Shown here: positions 18,395 to 27,351 of the stretch, piece by piece | Layout: every line of letters starts with the position of its first letter | Position numbering within the stretch: the stretch's first letter is position 1 | NCBI GenBank assembly: GCA_022844485.1 | Contig: JALHLQ010000014.1 | Location: 1 to 64,000 of the forward strand | DNA length: 64,000 nt | Direction of reading: 5' to 3' | From: Xanthobacteraceae bacterium | Lineage (GTDB): Bacteria > Pseudomonadota > Alphaproteobacteria > Rhizobiales > Xanthobacteraceae | Position numbers and translations under genes: made by a program | Notes under the pieces: model-generated | Databases searched by the model: none | The model's input: the letters and a program-made list of their open reading frames with translations, nothing else | What the model was told of the DNA's origin: nothing

Positions 18395-19780
18395 TTACGG
18401 TTTTTCCATCCGTTTCAGCCACTTCTTCGCCTGCGCGCGCACGTTCTTGGGCGCGGTGCCGCCGAACGAGACCCGGCTTTTCACCGAATTGCCGACCGAC
18501 AGCACATCGAACACCGCCTCGGTGATCTTGGGCTCGACCGCCTGCATGGCGGCGAGCGGCAGCCGGTGCAGCGGGACGCCCTGCTCCGCCGCGGCGGCGA
18601 CGATGCGCCCGGCGATGTGGTGCGCCTGGCGGAAGGGAATGTTGAGCGTGCGCACCAGCCAGTCGGCGAGATCGGTGGCGGTGGCGTAGCCCTCGCCCGC
18701 CGCCTTCTTCATGCGCGCGGCATCGGGCTCGAGGTCGGTCACCATGCCGGCCATCGCCGCGATCGACAGCGAGAGCGCGGACAGCGCGTCCATGGCGCCC
18801 TCTTTGTCCTCCTGCATGTCCTTGGCATAGGCGAGCGGCAGTCCCTTCATCACGATCAGGATGCCGCTGAGCGCGCCGAGGATGCGCCCGGTCTTGGCGC
18901 GCACCAGCTCGGCCGCGTCCGGATTGCGCTTCTGCGGCATGATCGAGGAGCCGGTGGTGAACTTGTCCGACAGCTTCACCAAGCCGACGATGGGCGAGGT
19001 CCAGATCACGATCTCTTCGGCAAAACGCGACAGATGCACGGCGGCGATTGCCGCCGCGGCAAGAGTTTCCATCACGAAGTCGCGGTCGGAGACGGCGTCG
19101 AGCGAATTGGCGGTCGGCCGCTCGAAGCCGAGCGCCTTCGCCGTCATGTCGCGATCGAGCGGAAACGAGGTGCCGGCGAGCGCGCCGGAGCCGAGCGGCG
19201 ACTCGTTGAGCCGCTTGCGCGCGTCGGCAAAGCGCCCGCGGTCGCGCGCCGCCATCTCGACATAGGCGAGCAAATGATGACCGAAGGTCACCGGCTGCGC
19301 GGTCTGCAAATGGGTGAAGCCCGGCATCACCGTGTCGGCGTGCGCGAGCGCTTTTTCGGCCAAAGCCTTCTGGTAGCCGGCGAGCGCGGCGTCGATCGTG
19401 TCGATGGTGTCGCGCATCCACAGCCGGAAGTCGGTCGCCACCTGGTCGTTGCGCGAGCGCGCGGTGTGCAGGCGGCCGGCGGCCTCGCCGATCAGTTCGG
19501 CAAGCCGGCTTTCCACGTTCATGTGGATGTCCTCCAAGGCGCGCTTGAAGGAGAACTTGCCGGCCTCAATCTCTGACAGGATCGTGTCTAGACCGTGAGC
19601 GATCGATTTTGCATCGTCCGCCGCAATGATGCCTTGCTTGGCCAGCATCGAGGCGTGCGCCTTGGACGCGGCAATGTCCTGGCGGTACAGGTGCCGGTCG
19701 AAGTCGATGGAGGCGTTGATTTCCTCCATGATGGCGTCGGGGCCTGAGGCAAATCGCCCGCCCCACATTTTGTTGCTCAT
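18395..19780 (-). CDS. argH: Argininosuccinate lyase
   Basis: A 461-residue member of the fumarase/aspartase superfamily that splits argininosuccinate into arginine and fumarate. Visible motifs are the N-terminal [16 protein letters not shown] (about 108-117), [14 protein letters not shown] with the catalytic His, and the signature [12 protein letters not shown]. It is the first gene of the argH-lptM-lysA cluster and is divergent from tlpA across 38 bases. Confidence 0.96.
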   Translation of the reverse strand: MSNKMWGGRFASGPDAIMEEINASIDFDRHLYRQDIAASKAHASMLAKQGIIAADDAKSIAHGLDTILSEIEAGKFSFKRALEDIHMNVESRLAELIGEAAGRLHTARSRNDQVATDFRLWMRDTIDTIDAALAGYQKALAEKALAHADTVMPGFTHLQTAQPVTFGHHLLAYVEMAARDRGRFADARKRLNESPLGSGALAGTSFPLDRDMTAKALGFERPTANSLDAVSDRDFVMETLAAAAIAAVHLSRFAEEIVIWTSPIVGLVKLSDKFTTGSSIMPQKRNPDAAELVRAKTGRILGALSGILIVMKGLPLAYAKDMQEDKEGAMDALSALSLSIAAMAGMVTDLEPDAARMKKAAGEGYATATDLADWLVRTLNIPFRQAHHIAGRIVAAAAEQGVPLHRLPLAAMQAVEPKITEAVFDVLSVGNSVKSRVSFGGTAPKNVRAQAKKWLKRMEKP

Positions 19781-19818
19781 GATGCCGCTCTTGGGCTACC
19801 CACCGAAGTCCTGACCCC

Positions 19819-20487
19819 ATGACCGAGCCGAAACAGCAAACGTCCAGCTACGCCAAGAAACGCCTTGCCTTGGTTCTGGCGGGCGGCGTCGCCGGCGTGG
19901 TCGTCGGGCTTGCGGCGGTATACGGGATTACAGCCCTGACTCGCAATGCGGGCGGGGATAAGGCCTGCCGGCCTGCGGTCGATCTGGCCCGAAAAATCGC
20001 GCCTTTCGCGCGCGGCGAGGTGGCCTCGCTCAACATCGCCAAGAGCCCGCTCAAGGTGCCCGACCTCGCCTTCAAGGACGCTACCGGCAAGGCGGTGACC
20101 TTGGCCGATTGGCGCGGGCGCACCGTGCTGGTCAACCTGTGGGCGACCTGGTGCGTGCCCTGCCGCAAGGAAATGCCCTCGCTCGACGGGCTGGAGCAGA
20201 AACTGGGCGGTCCCGACTTCGAGGTGGTGGCGATCAATATCGACACCCGCGACGTCGAGAAGCCGAAGACTTTCCTGAAGGAGATCGGCGTCAACAAGCT
20301 CGGCTACTACGCCGACGACAGCGCCAAGGTCTTCCAGGACCTCAAGACGGTCGGCCGCGCCTTCGGCATGCCGACCACGCTTCTGATCGATCCGCAAGGC
20401 TGCGAAATCGGCAGCGTCGCCGGCCCCGCCGAATGGGCGAGCGACGACGCGGTGAAGCTGATCCAGGCGGCGCTGGGAAAAAGCTAA
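19819..20487 (+). CDS. tlpA: TlpA family thiol:disulfide interchange protein
   Basis: A 222-residue periplasmic thioredoxin-fold protein anchored by one N-terminal membrane segment (about 16-40). The active site is WCVPC (in NLWATWCVPCRKEMPSLDGL) and the cis-Pro loop is GMPTT. In Bradyrhizobium, TlpA reduces apocytochrome oxidase copper-site proteins, which would fit with the SCO protein at 30116-30712. Its last four bases overlap the end of the small minus-strand gene at 20484. Confidence 0.93.
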   Translation: MTEPKQQTSSYAKKRLALVLAGGVAGVVVGLAAVYGITALTRNAGGDKACRPAVDLARKIAPFARGEVASLNIAKSPLKVPDLAFKDATGKAVTLADWRGRTVLVNLWATWCVPCRKEMPSLDGLEQKLGGPDFEVVAINIDTRDVEKPKTFLKEIGVNKLGYYADDSAKVFQDLKTVGRAFGMPTTLLIDPQGCEIGSVAGPAEWASDDAVKLIQAALGKS

Positions 20488-20648
20488 ACGCTGATATCGA
20501 GGCTTTGGCCGACGCCGGCGGCCAGGTTCGCAACGTTTTTCATGTTGTCCTGCGCGGCTTCAAGCACTTGCGCAATGCCGGCCTCGGCCTGCGCGTTCAT
20601 CTTCAGCATCTTGGCGGCGGCAAATGCCGGCATTGCGGCCGGTATCAT
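20484..20648 (-). CDS. Small protein with YjfB-like (putative motility) features
   Basis: A 54-residue Ala/Met-rich helical peptide ending NLAAGVGQSLDISV. The helical body and the G-Q-x-L/I-D-I tail resemble the small putative motility proteins of the YjfB family. The frame is intact, starts with ATG 20648 and ends four bases inside the tlpA stop region. No flagellar gene is near. Family assignment is by eye and tentative. Confidence 0.5.
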   Translation of the reverse strand: MIPAAMPAFAAAKMLKMNAQAEAGIAQVLEAAQDNMKNVANLAAGVGQSLDISV

Positions 20649-20714
20649 GCTGCAATCCCGGCGGCTTCCGGCCGGCGCACAATGCGGCCGTTGTGCAACG
20701 AGGAGCTTGAGGGC

Positions 20715-21101
20715 ATGCAGCCATGGGTGCACGGACACTTCCGCTGGAACGAACTGCTGACGCGCGATATCGAGCGCGCGAAGTCGTTCTACGGTCAGAG
20801 CATCGGCTGGACTTTCAAGCCGGCGCCCGGACCGGCCGGCATCTACTGGATCGCCAAAGCGGGCGACGCCAAGGTCGCGGGCCTGTTTCATCTGGCAAGC
20901 CCAGCCTTTGACGGCGTGGCGGAAGGGTGGATGCCCTACCTCGCTGTCGATTTCGTCGACGCGCGCGTGCATCAGGCGCAGCTTCTCGGCGCCAGGCTGA
21001 TGCGGCCGATCTTCGATGTGCCCAATGTCGGGCGCATCGCTATCTTGCGCGAGCCGGGCGGCGCCGGCGTCGGCTGGATCACGCCGGTGAAGGATCGGTA
21101 G
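20715..21101 (+). CDS. VOC family (glyoxalase-like) protein
   Basis: A 128-residue single vicinal-oxygen-chelate domain: HFRWNELLTRDIERAKSFYGQSIGW opens the fold, followed by MPYLAVDFVDARV and the closing ILREPGGAGVGWI. Start ATG 20715 has GAGG upstream. Substrate unknown; family members include glyoxalases, epimerases and resistance proteins. Confidence 0.85.
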   Translation: MQPWVHGHFRWNELLTRDIERAKSFYGQSIGWTFKPAPGPAGIYWIAKAGDAKVAGLFHLASPAFDGVAEGWMPYLAVDFVDARVHQAQLLGARLMRPIFDVPNVGRIAILREPGGAGVGWITPVKDR

Positions 21102-21118
21102 GCTTGAACGGAGCGCGC

Positions 21119-22000
21119 CTAGCGCGTGGGCACCGGCTTTTCGCCGCGATAGTCGTAGAAGCCGCGGCTGGTCTTGCGGCCGAGCCAGCCGGCCTCGACG
21201 TATTTCACCAGCAGCGGGCACGGCCGGTATTTGGAATCGGCCAGCCCCTCGTACAGCACCTGCATGACCGAGAGACAGGTGTCGAGACCGATGAAGTCCG
21301 CCAGCTCGAGCGGCCCCATCGGATGGTGCGCGCCGAGGCGCATGGCGGTGTCGATCGACTCGACGTTGCCGACGCCTTCGTACAGCGTGTAGATCGCCTC
21401 GTTGATCATCGGCAGCAGGATGCGGTTGACGATGAAGGCCGGAAAATCCTCGGCCACCGCGATGGTCTTACCGAGCTTCGACACGAAGGCCTTGCTCGAC
21501 TCGAAGGTGGCGTCGTCGGTGGCGATGCCGCGGATCACCTCGACCAGCTCCATCAGCGGCACCGGATTCATGAAGTGAATGCCGATGAAGCGCTCGGGCC
21601 GGTCGGTCGACGATGCGAGCCGTGTGATCGAGATCGACGAGGTGTTCGAGGCCACGATCGCCTCAGGCTTCAGCGCGGCGCACAGATCGGAATAGATCTT
21701 GCGCTTGACGTCTTCCTTTTCAGTGGCGGTCTCAATGACGAGATCGCACGCGGCCATGTCTTCGTACTTTTCCGCCGGCTTGATCAAAGCGAGCGCGCTT
21801 TTGCGCTGATCCTCGGTGATTGTCTTCTTGGCGACCTGGCGCGCCATGTTGCCGTTGATGGTCGCCATGCCGGCCTTGATGCGGTCGGGGGCGACGTCGT
21901 TCAGCATCACGGAGAAACCCGCCAGCGCACAGACATGGGCGATGCCGCTGCCCATTTGCCCGGCGCCGATAACCCCGACACTCTGAATATTTACGGCCAT
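21119..22000 (-). CDS. hbd: 3-hydroxybutyryl-CoA dehydrogenase
   Basis: A 293-residue NAD-dependent dehydrogenase. [17 protein letters not shown] is the NAD-binding motif, [19 protein letters not shown] holds the catalytic His, and [20 protein letters not shown] is typical of the C-terminal domain. It oxidises 3-hydroxyacyl-CoA in fatty-acid or PHB metabolism. Third gene of the etfB-etfA-hbd operon, 86 bases after etfA. Confidence 0.95.
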   Translation of the reverse strand: MAVNIQSVGVIGAGQMGSGIAHVCALAGFSVMLNDVAPDRIKAGMATINGNMARQVAKKTITEDQRKSALALIKPAEKYEDMAACDLVIETATEKEDVKRKIYSDLCAALKPEAIVASNTSSISITRLASSTDRPERFIGIHFMNPVPLMELVEVIRGIATDDATFESSKAFVSKLGKTIAVAEDFPAFIVNRILLPMINEAIYTLYEGVGNVESIDTAMRLGAHHPMGPLELADFIGLDTCLSVMQVLYEGLADSKYRPCPLLVKYVEAGWLGRKTSRGFYDYRGEKPVPTR

Positions 22001-22086
22001 GTTCGATCCGGCTTCTCGGTTCTGTTGTATTTCTACGCCGAACCCGCCTTTGACACCATCGGCGGAACGGGAATTTTACCGCGCAA

Positions 22087-23031
22087 TCAACGCTTGACCT
22101 TGTCCAGTTCCGCTGCCAGCTCGGGCAGCGCCTGGTAGAGGTCGGCAACCAGACCGTAGTCGGCGACCTGGAAGATCGGCGCCTCCTCGTCCTTGTTGAT
22201 GGCGACGATCACCTTCGAGTCTTTCATCCCGGCGAGATGCTGGATCGCGCCGGAGATGCCGACTGCGATGTAGAGCTCGGGTGCGACCACCTTGCCGGTC
22301 TGGCCGACCTGCCAGTCGTTCGGCGCATAGCCGGCGTCGACCGCGGCGCGCGACGCACCGACGGCAGCCCCTAACTTGTCGGCCACCGGCTCGATGTATT
22401 TGGCGAAATTGTCGCGGCTCTGCATGGCGCGGCCGCCGGAGATGATGATTTTGGCCGAGGTGAGCTCGGGCCGGTCGGACTTCGACAATTCCTCGCCGAC
22501 GAACGAAGAAAGGCCGGGGTCGTTCGCCGCCTGCGCGTTCTCGACATTCGCGGAGCCACCCTGCCCGGCCGCCTGGAAAGTCGAGGTGCGCACGGTGACG
22601 ACCTTCTTGGCGTCGGTCGACTTCACGGTCTGGATGGCGTTGCCGGCATAGATCGGCCGCTCGAACGTGTCGGGCGCGATCACCTTGGTGATCTCGGAAA
22701 TCTGCATGACGTCGAGCAGCGCGGCCACGCGCGGCATGACGTTCTTGGCCGTCGTGGTCGCGGGCGCGACGATGGCGTCGTAGTCGCCGGCGAGCGACAC
22801 GATCAGCGCGGCGAGCGGCTCGGCGAGCTGATGCTCATAGGCCGCGCCTTCGGCCAGCAGCACCTTGGCGGCGCCATCGACCTTGGCGGCGGCGTCGGCC
22901 GCGGCCTTGGCGTCCTTGCCCGCGACGAGGATGTGGACGTCGCCGCCGATCGCCTTGGCGGCGGTCATCGCCTTGGCGGTGGCGTCCTTGAGCGACTTGT
23001 TGTCGTGCTCGGCGAGAAGAAGCGTGGTCAT
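22087..23031 (-). CDS. etfA: Electron transfer flavoprotein alpha subunit
   Basis: A 314-residue protein. The C-terminal FAD-binding half shows [39 protein letters not shown] and [16 protein letters not shown]; the N-terminal half is the ETF alpha/beta domain. It receives electrons from acyl-CoA dehydrogenases and passes them to ETF-QO. Start ATG 23031 ([10 protein letters not shown]); it is separated from etfB by one base. Confidence 0.96.
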   Translation of the reverse strand: MTTLLLAEHDNKSLKDATAKAMTAAKAIGGDVHILVAGKDAKAAADAAAKVDGAAKVLLAEGAAYEHQLAEPLAALIVSLAGDYDAIVAPATTTAKNVMPRVAALLDVMQISEITKVIAPDTFERPIYAGNAIQTVKSTDAKKVVTVRTSTFQAAGQGGSANVENAQAANDPGLSSFVGEELSKSDRPELTSAKIIISGGRAMQSRDNFAKYIEPVADKLGAAVGASRAAVDAGYAPNDWQVGQTGKVVAPELYIAVGISGAIQHLAGMKDSKVIVAINKDEEAPIFQVADYGLVADLYQALPELAAELDKVKR

Positions 23032-23032
23032 C

Positions 23033-23782
23033 TTACAGCACCCCCGCTTCATCTTTGAGCTTGGCGACCAGATCGGCGACCGAAGCGACCTTGGCGCCGG
23101 ATTTGCGGCCGGACGGCTCGGTGGTCTTCACGACCTGTAGCCGCGGCGCGGTGTCGACGCCGTAATCGGCGGGCGTCTTCTCCTCGATGGGCTTCTTCTT
23201 CGCCTTCATGATGTTCGGCAACGAGGCGTAGCGCGGCTCGTTCAGCCGCAGGTCGGTGGTGACGATGGCCGGCGCCTTCAGCTTCACCGTCTGCAGGCCG
23301 CCGTCGACCTCGCGCGTGACGGTGATGCTGTCGCCATCGAGTGCGAGCTTGGAGGCGAAGGTGCCCTGCGCCCAGCCGAGCAACGCGGCGAGCATCTGAC
23401 CGGTCTGATTGCAATCGTCGTCGATCGCCTGCTTGCCCATGATGACGAGGCCGGGCTTCTCGGCCTCGACGATGGCCTTGAGGATCTTCGCCACCGCGAG
23501 CGGCTCGACCGTGCCTTCCGCCTTCACCAGGATGCCGCGGTCCGCGCCCATGGCGAGCGCGGTGCGGATGGTCTCCGATGCCTGCGCTGGGCCGATCGAG
23601 ACAGCCACGATCTCGGTCGCCTTGCCGCCTTCCTTCAGGCGGATCGCCTCTTCGACCGCGATCTCGTCGAAGGGGTTCATCGACATCTTGATGTTGGCGA
23701 GCTCGACGCCGGAGCCGTCCGGCTTGACGCGAATTTTGACGTTGAAGTCGACCACCCGTTTCACGGGCACGAGAATTTTCAT
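23033..23782 (-). CDS. etfB: Electron transfer flavoprotein beta subunit
   Basis: A 249-residue ETF beta subunit. [19 protein letters not shown] starts the fold, [16 protein letters not shown] and [22 protein letters not shown] are diagnostic. It binds AMP and completes the heterodimer with EtfA. First gene of the etfB-etfA-hbd operon. Confidence 0.96.
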   Translation of the reverse strand: MKILVPVKRVVDFNVKIRVKPDGSGVELANIKMSMNPFDEIAVEEAIRLKEGGKATEIVAVSIGPAQASETIRTALAMGADRGILVKAEGTVEPLAVAKILKAIVEAEKPGLVIMGKQAIDDDCNQTGQMLAALLGWAQGTFASKLALDGDSITVTREVDGGLQTVKLKAPAIVTTDLRLNEPRYASLPNIMKAKKKPIEEKTPADYGVDTAPRLQVVKTTEPSGRKSGAKVASVADLVAKLKDEAGVL

Positions 23783-23931
23783 GATCCCCAGTCCAGATGG
23801 GTTTTTCGGAAAATGCGGCCGGAAGCTAAAGGCCGCGCCGTTGGCCTGTCAACTTTGATGCTGCGCTGCACCGTCCCGGGTTCCTCGCGCAGGGTGGCCG
23901 GGCCGGAACGATGGTGTTAGAAGCCCGCCCT

Positions 23932-24126
23932 ATGTCGAATGTCATGTATTACTATGCGGTACCGATCGCCGTCATCGCGGTGGCGGTCGTGCTCCTGTTC
24001 GGCCTGGCCAACATGCTGCGCGGCGGGTCGCCGGACCGTTCGCAAAAGCTGATGCGGCTGCGCGTGCTGCTGCAGTTCGTCGCCATTATCGTGGTGATGG
24101 CGACGATATGGCTGATGGGCCGCTAA
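23932..24126 (+). CDS. Small twin-transmembrane protein (HIG1-like)
   Basis: A 64-residue protein with two hydrophobic helices (about 8-24 and 42-60) joined by a short basic loop SPDRSQKLMRLR. This is the layout of the twin-transmembrane/HIG1-like proteins seen beside cobalamin adenosyltransferase in Rhizobiales. I start at ATG 23932 (MSNVMYYY) rather than 23911. Role unknown; HIG1 proteins associate with respiratory complexes. Confidence 0.75.
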   Translation: MSNVMYYYAVPIAVIAVAVVLLFGLANMLRGGSPDRSQKLMRLRVLLQFVAIIVVMATIWLMGR

Positions 24127-24130
24127 GCCC

Positions 24131-24325
24131 TTACATCGGCGCCGCGCGCATATATTCGACCTTCGGCTTCTTTGCCTTCTTGGCGGCCATCTTCTTGGCC
24201 GGCTTCTTCTTGGCCGCGGAAAGCTCGCTCGCGGCCGCCTGCGCCGTCTTGGCGGCCGGGCAGGCGCTGGCGGCCGCCGGCGCCAGCAGCAGCGCGGCGG
24301 CGGCGATCAAGAGAAAACGCTTCAT
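24131..24325 (-). CDS. Small secreted lysine-rich protein
   Basis: A 64-residue peptide: a signal sequence (1-21, LLIAAAALLLAPAAASA) followed by a Lys/Ala-rich segment containing AAKKKPAKKMAAKKAKKPK, reminiscent of H1-like or other basic tails. It converges with the twin-membrane gene (4-base gap). The signal sequence suggests a periplasmic rather than a DNA-binding role. Function unknown. Confidence 0.6.
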   Translation of the reverse strand: MKRFLLIAAAALLLAPAAASACPAAKTAQAAASELSAAKKKPAKKMAAKKAKKPKVEYMRAAPM

Positions 24326-24406
24326 GGGCAGCCCCGTTGTTCGTGCCGGAAACCGGCTAAGATGGAGGCTAGCCCGAATCCCGGACGTGGTCACGCGAGG
24401 CAAGCC

Positions 24407-24979
24407 ATGGTCGTGCTCAACCGCATCTACACCCGCACCGGCGACGACGGGACGACCTCCCTCGGCTCCGGCGAGCGGCGCAAGAAATACGACCTGCGGG
24501 TGGAGGCCTACGGCACGCTCGACGAGGTGAACGCGGTGCTCGGCCTGGTCCGCCTGCACACCGCCGCCGACGCCGTGCTCGACCCCGCGCTGGGGCGCAT
24601 CCAGAACGACCTGTTCGACGTGGAGGCCGACCTCTGCCTGTCGGAAAAAGGCCCCGGCGGCGCCCGGCTGACCGTCACCGACGCTCAGGTGGCCTGGCTA
24701 GAGGGCGAGATCGACCGGCTCAACGCGGAACTCCAGCCGCTCAAATCCTTCATCCTGCCCGGCGGCAGCGCGGCCTCGGCCTATCTGCACCTGGCCCGCA
24801 CCGTCTGCCGGCGCGCCGAGCGCATAATGGTGGCGCTGCGCGACCGTCCCGGCGAAGAGGTGTCGGAGCCCTCGCTGAAATACGTCAACCGGCTGTCGGA
24901 CTACCTGTTCGTTGCCGGCCGCTACGCCAACGACAAGGGCGCCAGCGACGTGCTGTGGGCCCCCGGCCAGAACCGATAG
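24407..24979 (+). CDS. Cob(I)yrinic acid a,c-diamide adenosyltransferase (PduO type)
   Basis: A 190-residue enzyme that adenosylates cob(I)alamin to coenzyme B12. RIYTRTGDDGTTSLGSG is the N-terminal ATP-binding motif, TLDEVNAVLG follows, and the C-terminal half has FILPGGSAASAYLHLARTVCRRAER. Start ATG 24407. A B12 supply is relevant to the class II-like ribonucleotide reductase homologue at 44857-46602, though the genes are far apart. Confidence 0.95.
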   Translation: MVVLNRIYTRTGDDGTTSLGSGERRKKYDLRVEAYGTLDEVNAVLGLVRLHTAADAVLDPALGRIQNDLFDVEADLCLSEKGPGGARLTVTDAQVAWLEGEIDRLNAELQPLKSFILPGGSAASAYLHLARTVCRRAERIMVALRDRPGEEVSEPSLKYVNRLSDYLFVAGRYANDKGASDVLWAPGQNR

Positions 24980-25075
24980 CTCTACAACCCAGCCCTGCTT
25001 CAATGCAATTTGAGGTAGCAAAGCGGTTGCGCGTGAGGTAACCTGCTATTGCTATTTTAAGTTGCGTGGTGGGGC

Positions 25076-27142
25076 ATGGTGGGGGTTCTGCAGCGGGCGG
25101 CTGCCGCGCCGGCGGCGGCAGAGGCATTGCCGGCGCGCGCGCCCGGCCCTGCCTGGCGCGACCGCCTTGATCCTGGCCCCGACAGCGAAGACCTCTCTTT
25201 CTCCGAGCTCGCCTGCGTGCGGCCCCTGCTGGCCACGGATGTGCTGGCCGCCGCCGAACGGCGCGCCGAGCGCGCGGGCGTCGGCGCAGACCGTGCCTTG
25301 GTCGCCGCCGGCGCCATCGACGAAGAGGGCTATTTGCGCGCGCTCGGCGGCACGCTCGGCATTCCCTTCGAGCCGCTCGACGGCATGCCGCGCGCGCACT
25401 GCCCGTTCGACGACGACCGGCTGATCGCCTGCGCCAAGACCGGCATGCTGTCGCTGCTGATCGATGACGAAATGTTCGTGGTTGTCGCCCCGCGCGGAAC
25501 GGCGGCGCGCGGGATCATTGCGCTGGTGAAGGAAAACTCCGCCTGGGCGCGGCGCTTCCGCTTCACCAGCGCGGACCGGATGACCCGCTTCATCCTGCGC
25601 GGCGCGGGCAAGACGCTGACGGCACGCGCCAGCGAGCAGCTTCGGCAGAACTGGCCGCAGCTTTCCGCCGCGCCGCCGCTCTGGCGCGGCCTCTACGTAC
25701 CGGCTGCGATCGGCGCGTCGATCGCATGCGGCGCCCTGGTGGCGGCGCCGTGGCCGACCGTGCTCGCTGTCGAAGTGCTGCTGGCGACCATGTTCCTGGC
25801 CTGGCTCGGATTGCGGCTGGCCGGCGCCGTGCTGGGCGCGGCGCGCGCGGAGCCGTTGGCGGTGCAAGCCGACCATGCGCTGCCGGTCTACACGGTGATC
25901 GCCGCGCTCTACCGCGAAGCCAGATCGGTCGATCCCCTCCTGCGCGCGATCGAGCGTCTCGACTATCCGGCGGAGAAGCTCGACGTCATTCTCGCCGTGG
26001 AGGCCGACGATCACGAGACGCGCGCCGCCATTGCCGCGCGCCGAACCCGCATTCCGGTGACGGTGATCCCGGTGCCGGCGGCAGGTCCGCGCACCAAGCC
26101 GAAAGCTCTCAATGTCGCGCTGCCTTTCGCACGCGGCGCCTTCACGGTGATCTACGACGCCGAAGACCGGCCGGAGCCAGATCAACTCCGCAGGGCCTTG
26201 CAGGCATTCGGCGCCGGCGACGAAAAGCTCGCCTGCGTGCAGGCGCGGCTGTGCATCGACAATACCGCCGACAGCTGGCTCGCCCGCCTGTTCACCGCCG
26301 AATACGCCGGGCAGTTCGACGTATTTCTATCCGGGCTGGCAGCCATGCATCTGCCGCTGCCGCTCGGTGGCTCGTCCAATCATTTCTATACCGATGTGCT
26401 GCGCGAGGTCGGCGGCTGGGACGCCTACAACGTCACCGAGGACGCCGACCTCGGCATGCGGCTCGCGCGTTTCGGTTACCGCTCCACGCTGATCGCATCG
26501 ACCACGCTGGAGGAGGCGCCGGCGCAATTCGCGGCTTGGCTGCGCCAGCGCACGCGCTGGTTCAAGGGTTGGATGCAGACCTGGCTTGTGCATATGCGCG
26601 CGCCCCGCCGTCTGTTGCGCGAGCTGGGAACAGCCGGCTTTATCACCTTCCAGCTCGTCGTCGGCGGCAATGCCCTGGCAGCGCTGGTGCACCCGTTGTT
26701 CCTGGCCGGCCTGATCTATTCGGTGACCGCCGGCTTTCCGATGTGGCGCGGGGACGGCACCGCAACCGCGCTGGCAGTCCTCTACGGCAGTACCGTCGTC
26801 ATCGGCTATCTGACCTCGGCCTTTCTCTGCTGGCTCGGCCTCTATCGCCGCGCGCTATTGCCGACCGCCTGGGTGCTGTTGTTGACGCCGGTGCATTGGC
26901 TGCTGCTGTCGCTGGCCGCCTGGCGCGCGCTGCTCCAGCTCGTGGTCGCGCCCTATAGCTGGGAAAAGACCGAGCACGGGCTCGCCAAGACCTCGCGCCG
27001 CACGGCCGGGACGACCGCGGCGCTCATCAAGCTCGAGCGGCATTTGACGCAATTGAAGGACGCTGGCGAGCTGCCCGCCCTCGCTGACGACGCGCCGTGG
27101 CCGGCACGGGCGGAACGGCGCACCGGCGCGCGCGCGGCCTGA
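25076..27142 (+). CDS. Family 2 glycosyltransferase with N-terminal GspE-like domain
   Basis: A 688-residue inner-membrane enzyme. Residues about 40-175 form a GspE N-terminal-like domain (RAGVGADRALVAAGAIDEEGYLRALG). Two membrane segments (about 208-250) lead into a processive GT2 domain with DAED (361-364), TEDADLG (454-460) and QRTRW (491-495), and further membrane segments follow (about 525-640). QxxRW enzymes polymerise beta-linked sugars and are often activated by regulatory domains. The product is unknown. Confidence 0.88.
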   Translation: MVGVLQRAAAAPAAAEALPARAPGPAWRDRLDPGPDSEDLSFSELACVRPLLATDVLAAAERRAERAGVGADRALVAAGAIDEEGYLRALGGTLGIPFEPLDGMPRAHCPFDDDRLIACAKTGMLSLLIDDEMFVVVAPRGTAARGIIALVKENSAWARRFRFTSADRMTRFILRGAGKTLTARASEQLRQNWPQLSAAPPLWRGLYVPAAIGASIACGALVAAPWPTVLAVEVLLATMFLAWLGLRLAGAVLGAARAEPLAVQADHALPVYTVIAALYREARSVDPLLRAIERLDYPAEKLDVILAVEADDHETRAAIAARRTRIPVTVIPVPAAGPRTKPKALNVALPFARGAFTVIYDAEDRPEPDQLRRALQAFGAGDEKLACVQARLCIDNTADSWLARLFTAEYAGQFDVFLSGLAAMHLPLPLGGSSNHFYTDVLREVGGWDAYNVTEDADLGMRLARFGYRSTLIASTTLEEAPAQFAAWLRQRTRWFKGWMQTWLVHMRAPRRLLRELGTAGFITFQLVVGGNALAALVHPLFLAGLIYSVTAGFPMWRGDGTATALAVLYGSTVVIGYLTSAFLCWLGLYRRALLPTAWVLLLTPVHWLLLSLAAWRALLQLVVAPYSWEKTEHGLAKTSRRTAGTTAALIKLERHLTQLKDAGELPALADDAPWPARAERRTGARAA

Positions 27143-27346
27143 TCAGCGGCCGTACCGGCGCTTGTCCTTCGGCGGCGGCATGACCGGCGCCGCGCGGTCG
27201 CGCTCGGTGTCGAGCTCGACGGCTTTCGCCATCAGTTCGTCGCCGAACTTCGCCAGCGCCTTTGCCAGCTCGCGATTGTCGCCGGCGAGCTTGCTCAGTC
27301 CGAAGCAGAGGTCGGCTTTCTCGATCAGGTAGTGGGCGTCGATCAT
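27143..27346 (-). CDS. Small conserved hypothetical protein
   Basis: A 67-residue, mainly helical, charged protein (MIDAHYLIEKADLCFGLSKLAGDNRELAKALAK...) ending in a basic PKDKRRYGR tail. Its stop abuts the end of the convergent GT2 gene and it lies 5 bases downstream of the P450 gene on the same strand. No domain recognised. Confidence 0.6.
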   Translation of the reverse strand: MIDAHYLIEKADLCFGLSKLAGDNRELAKALAKFGDELMAKAVELDTERDRAAPVMPPPKDKRRYGR

Positions 27347-27351
27347 TCTCG

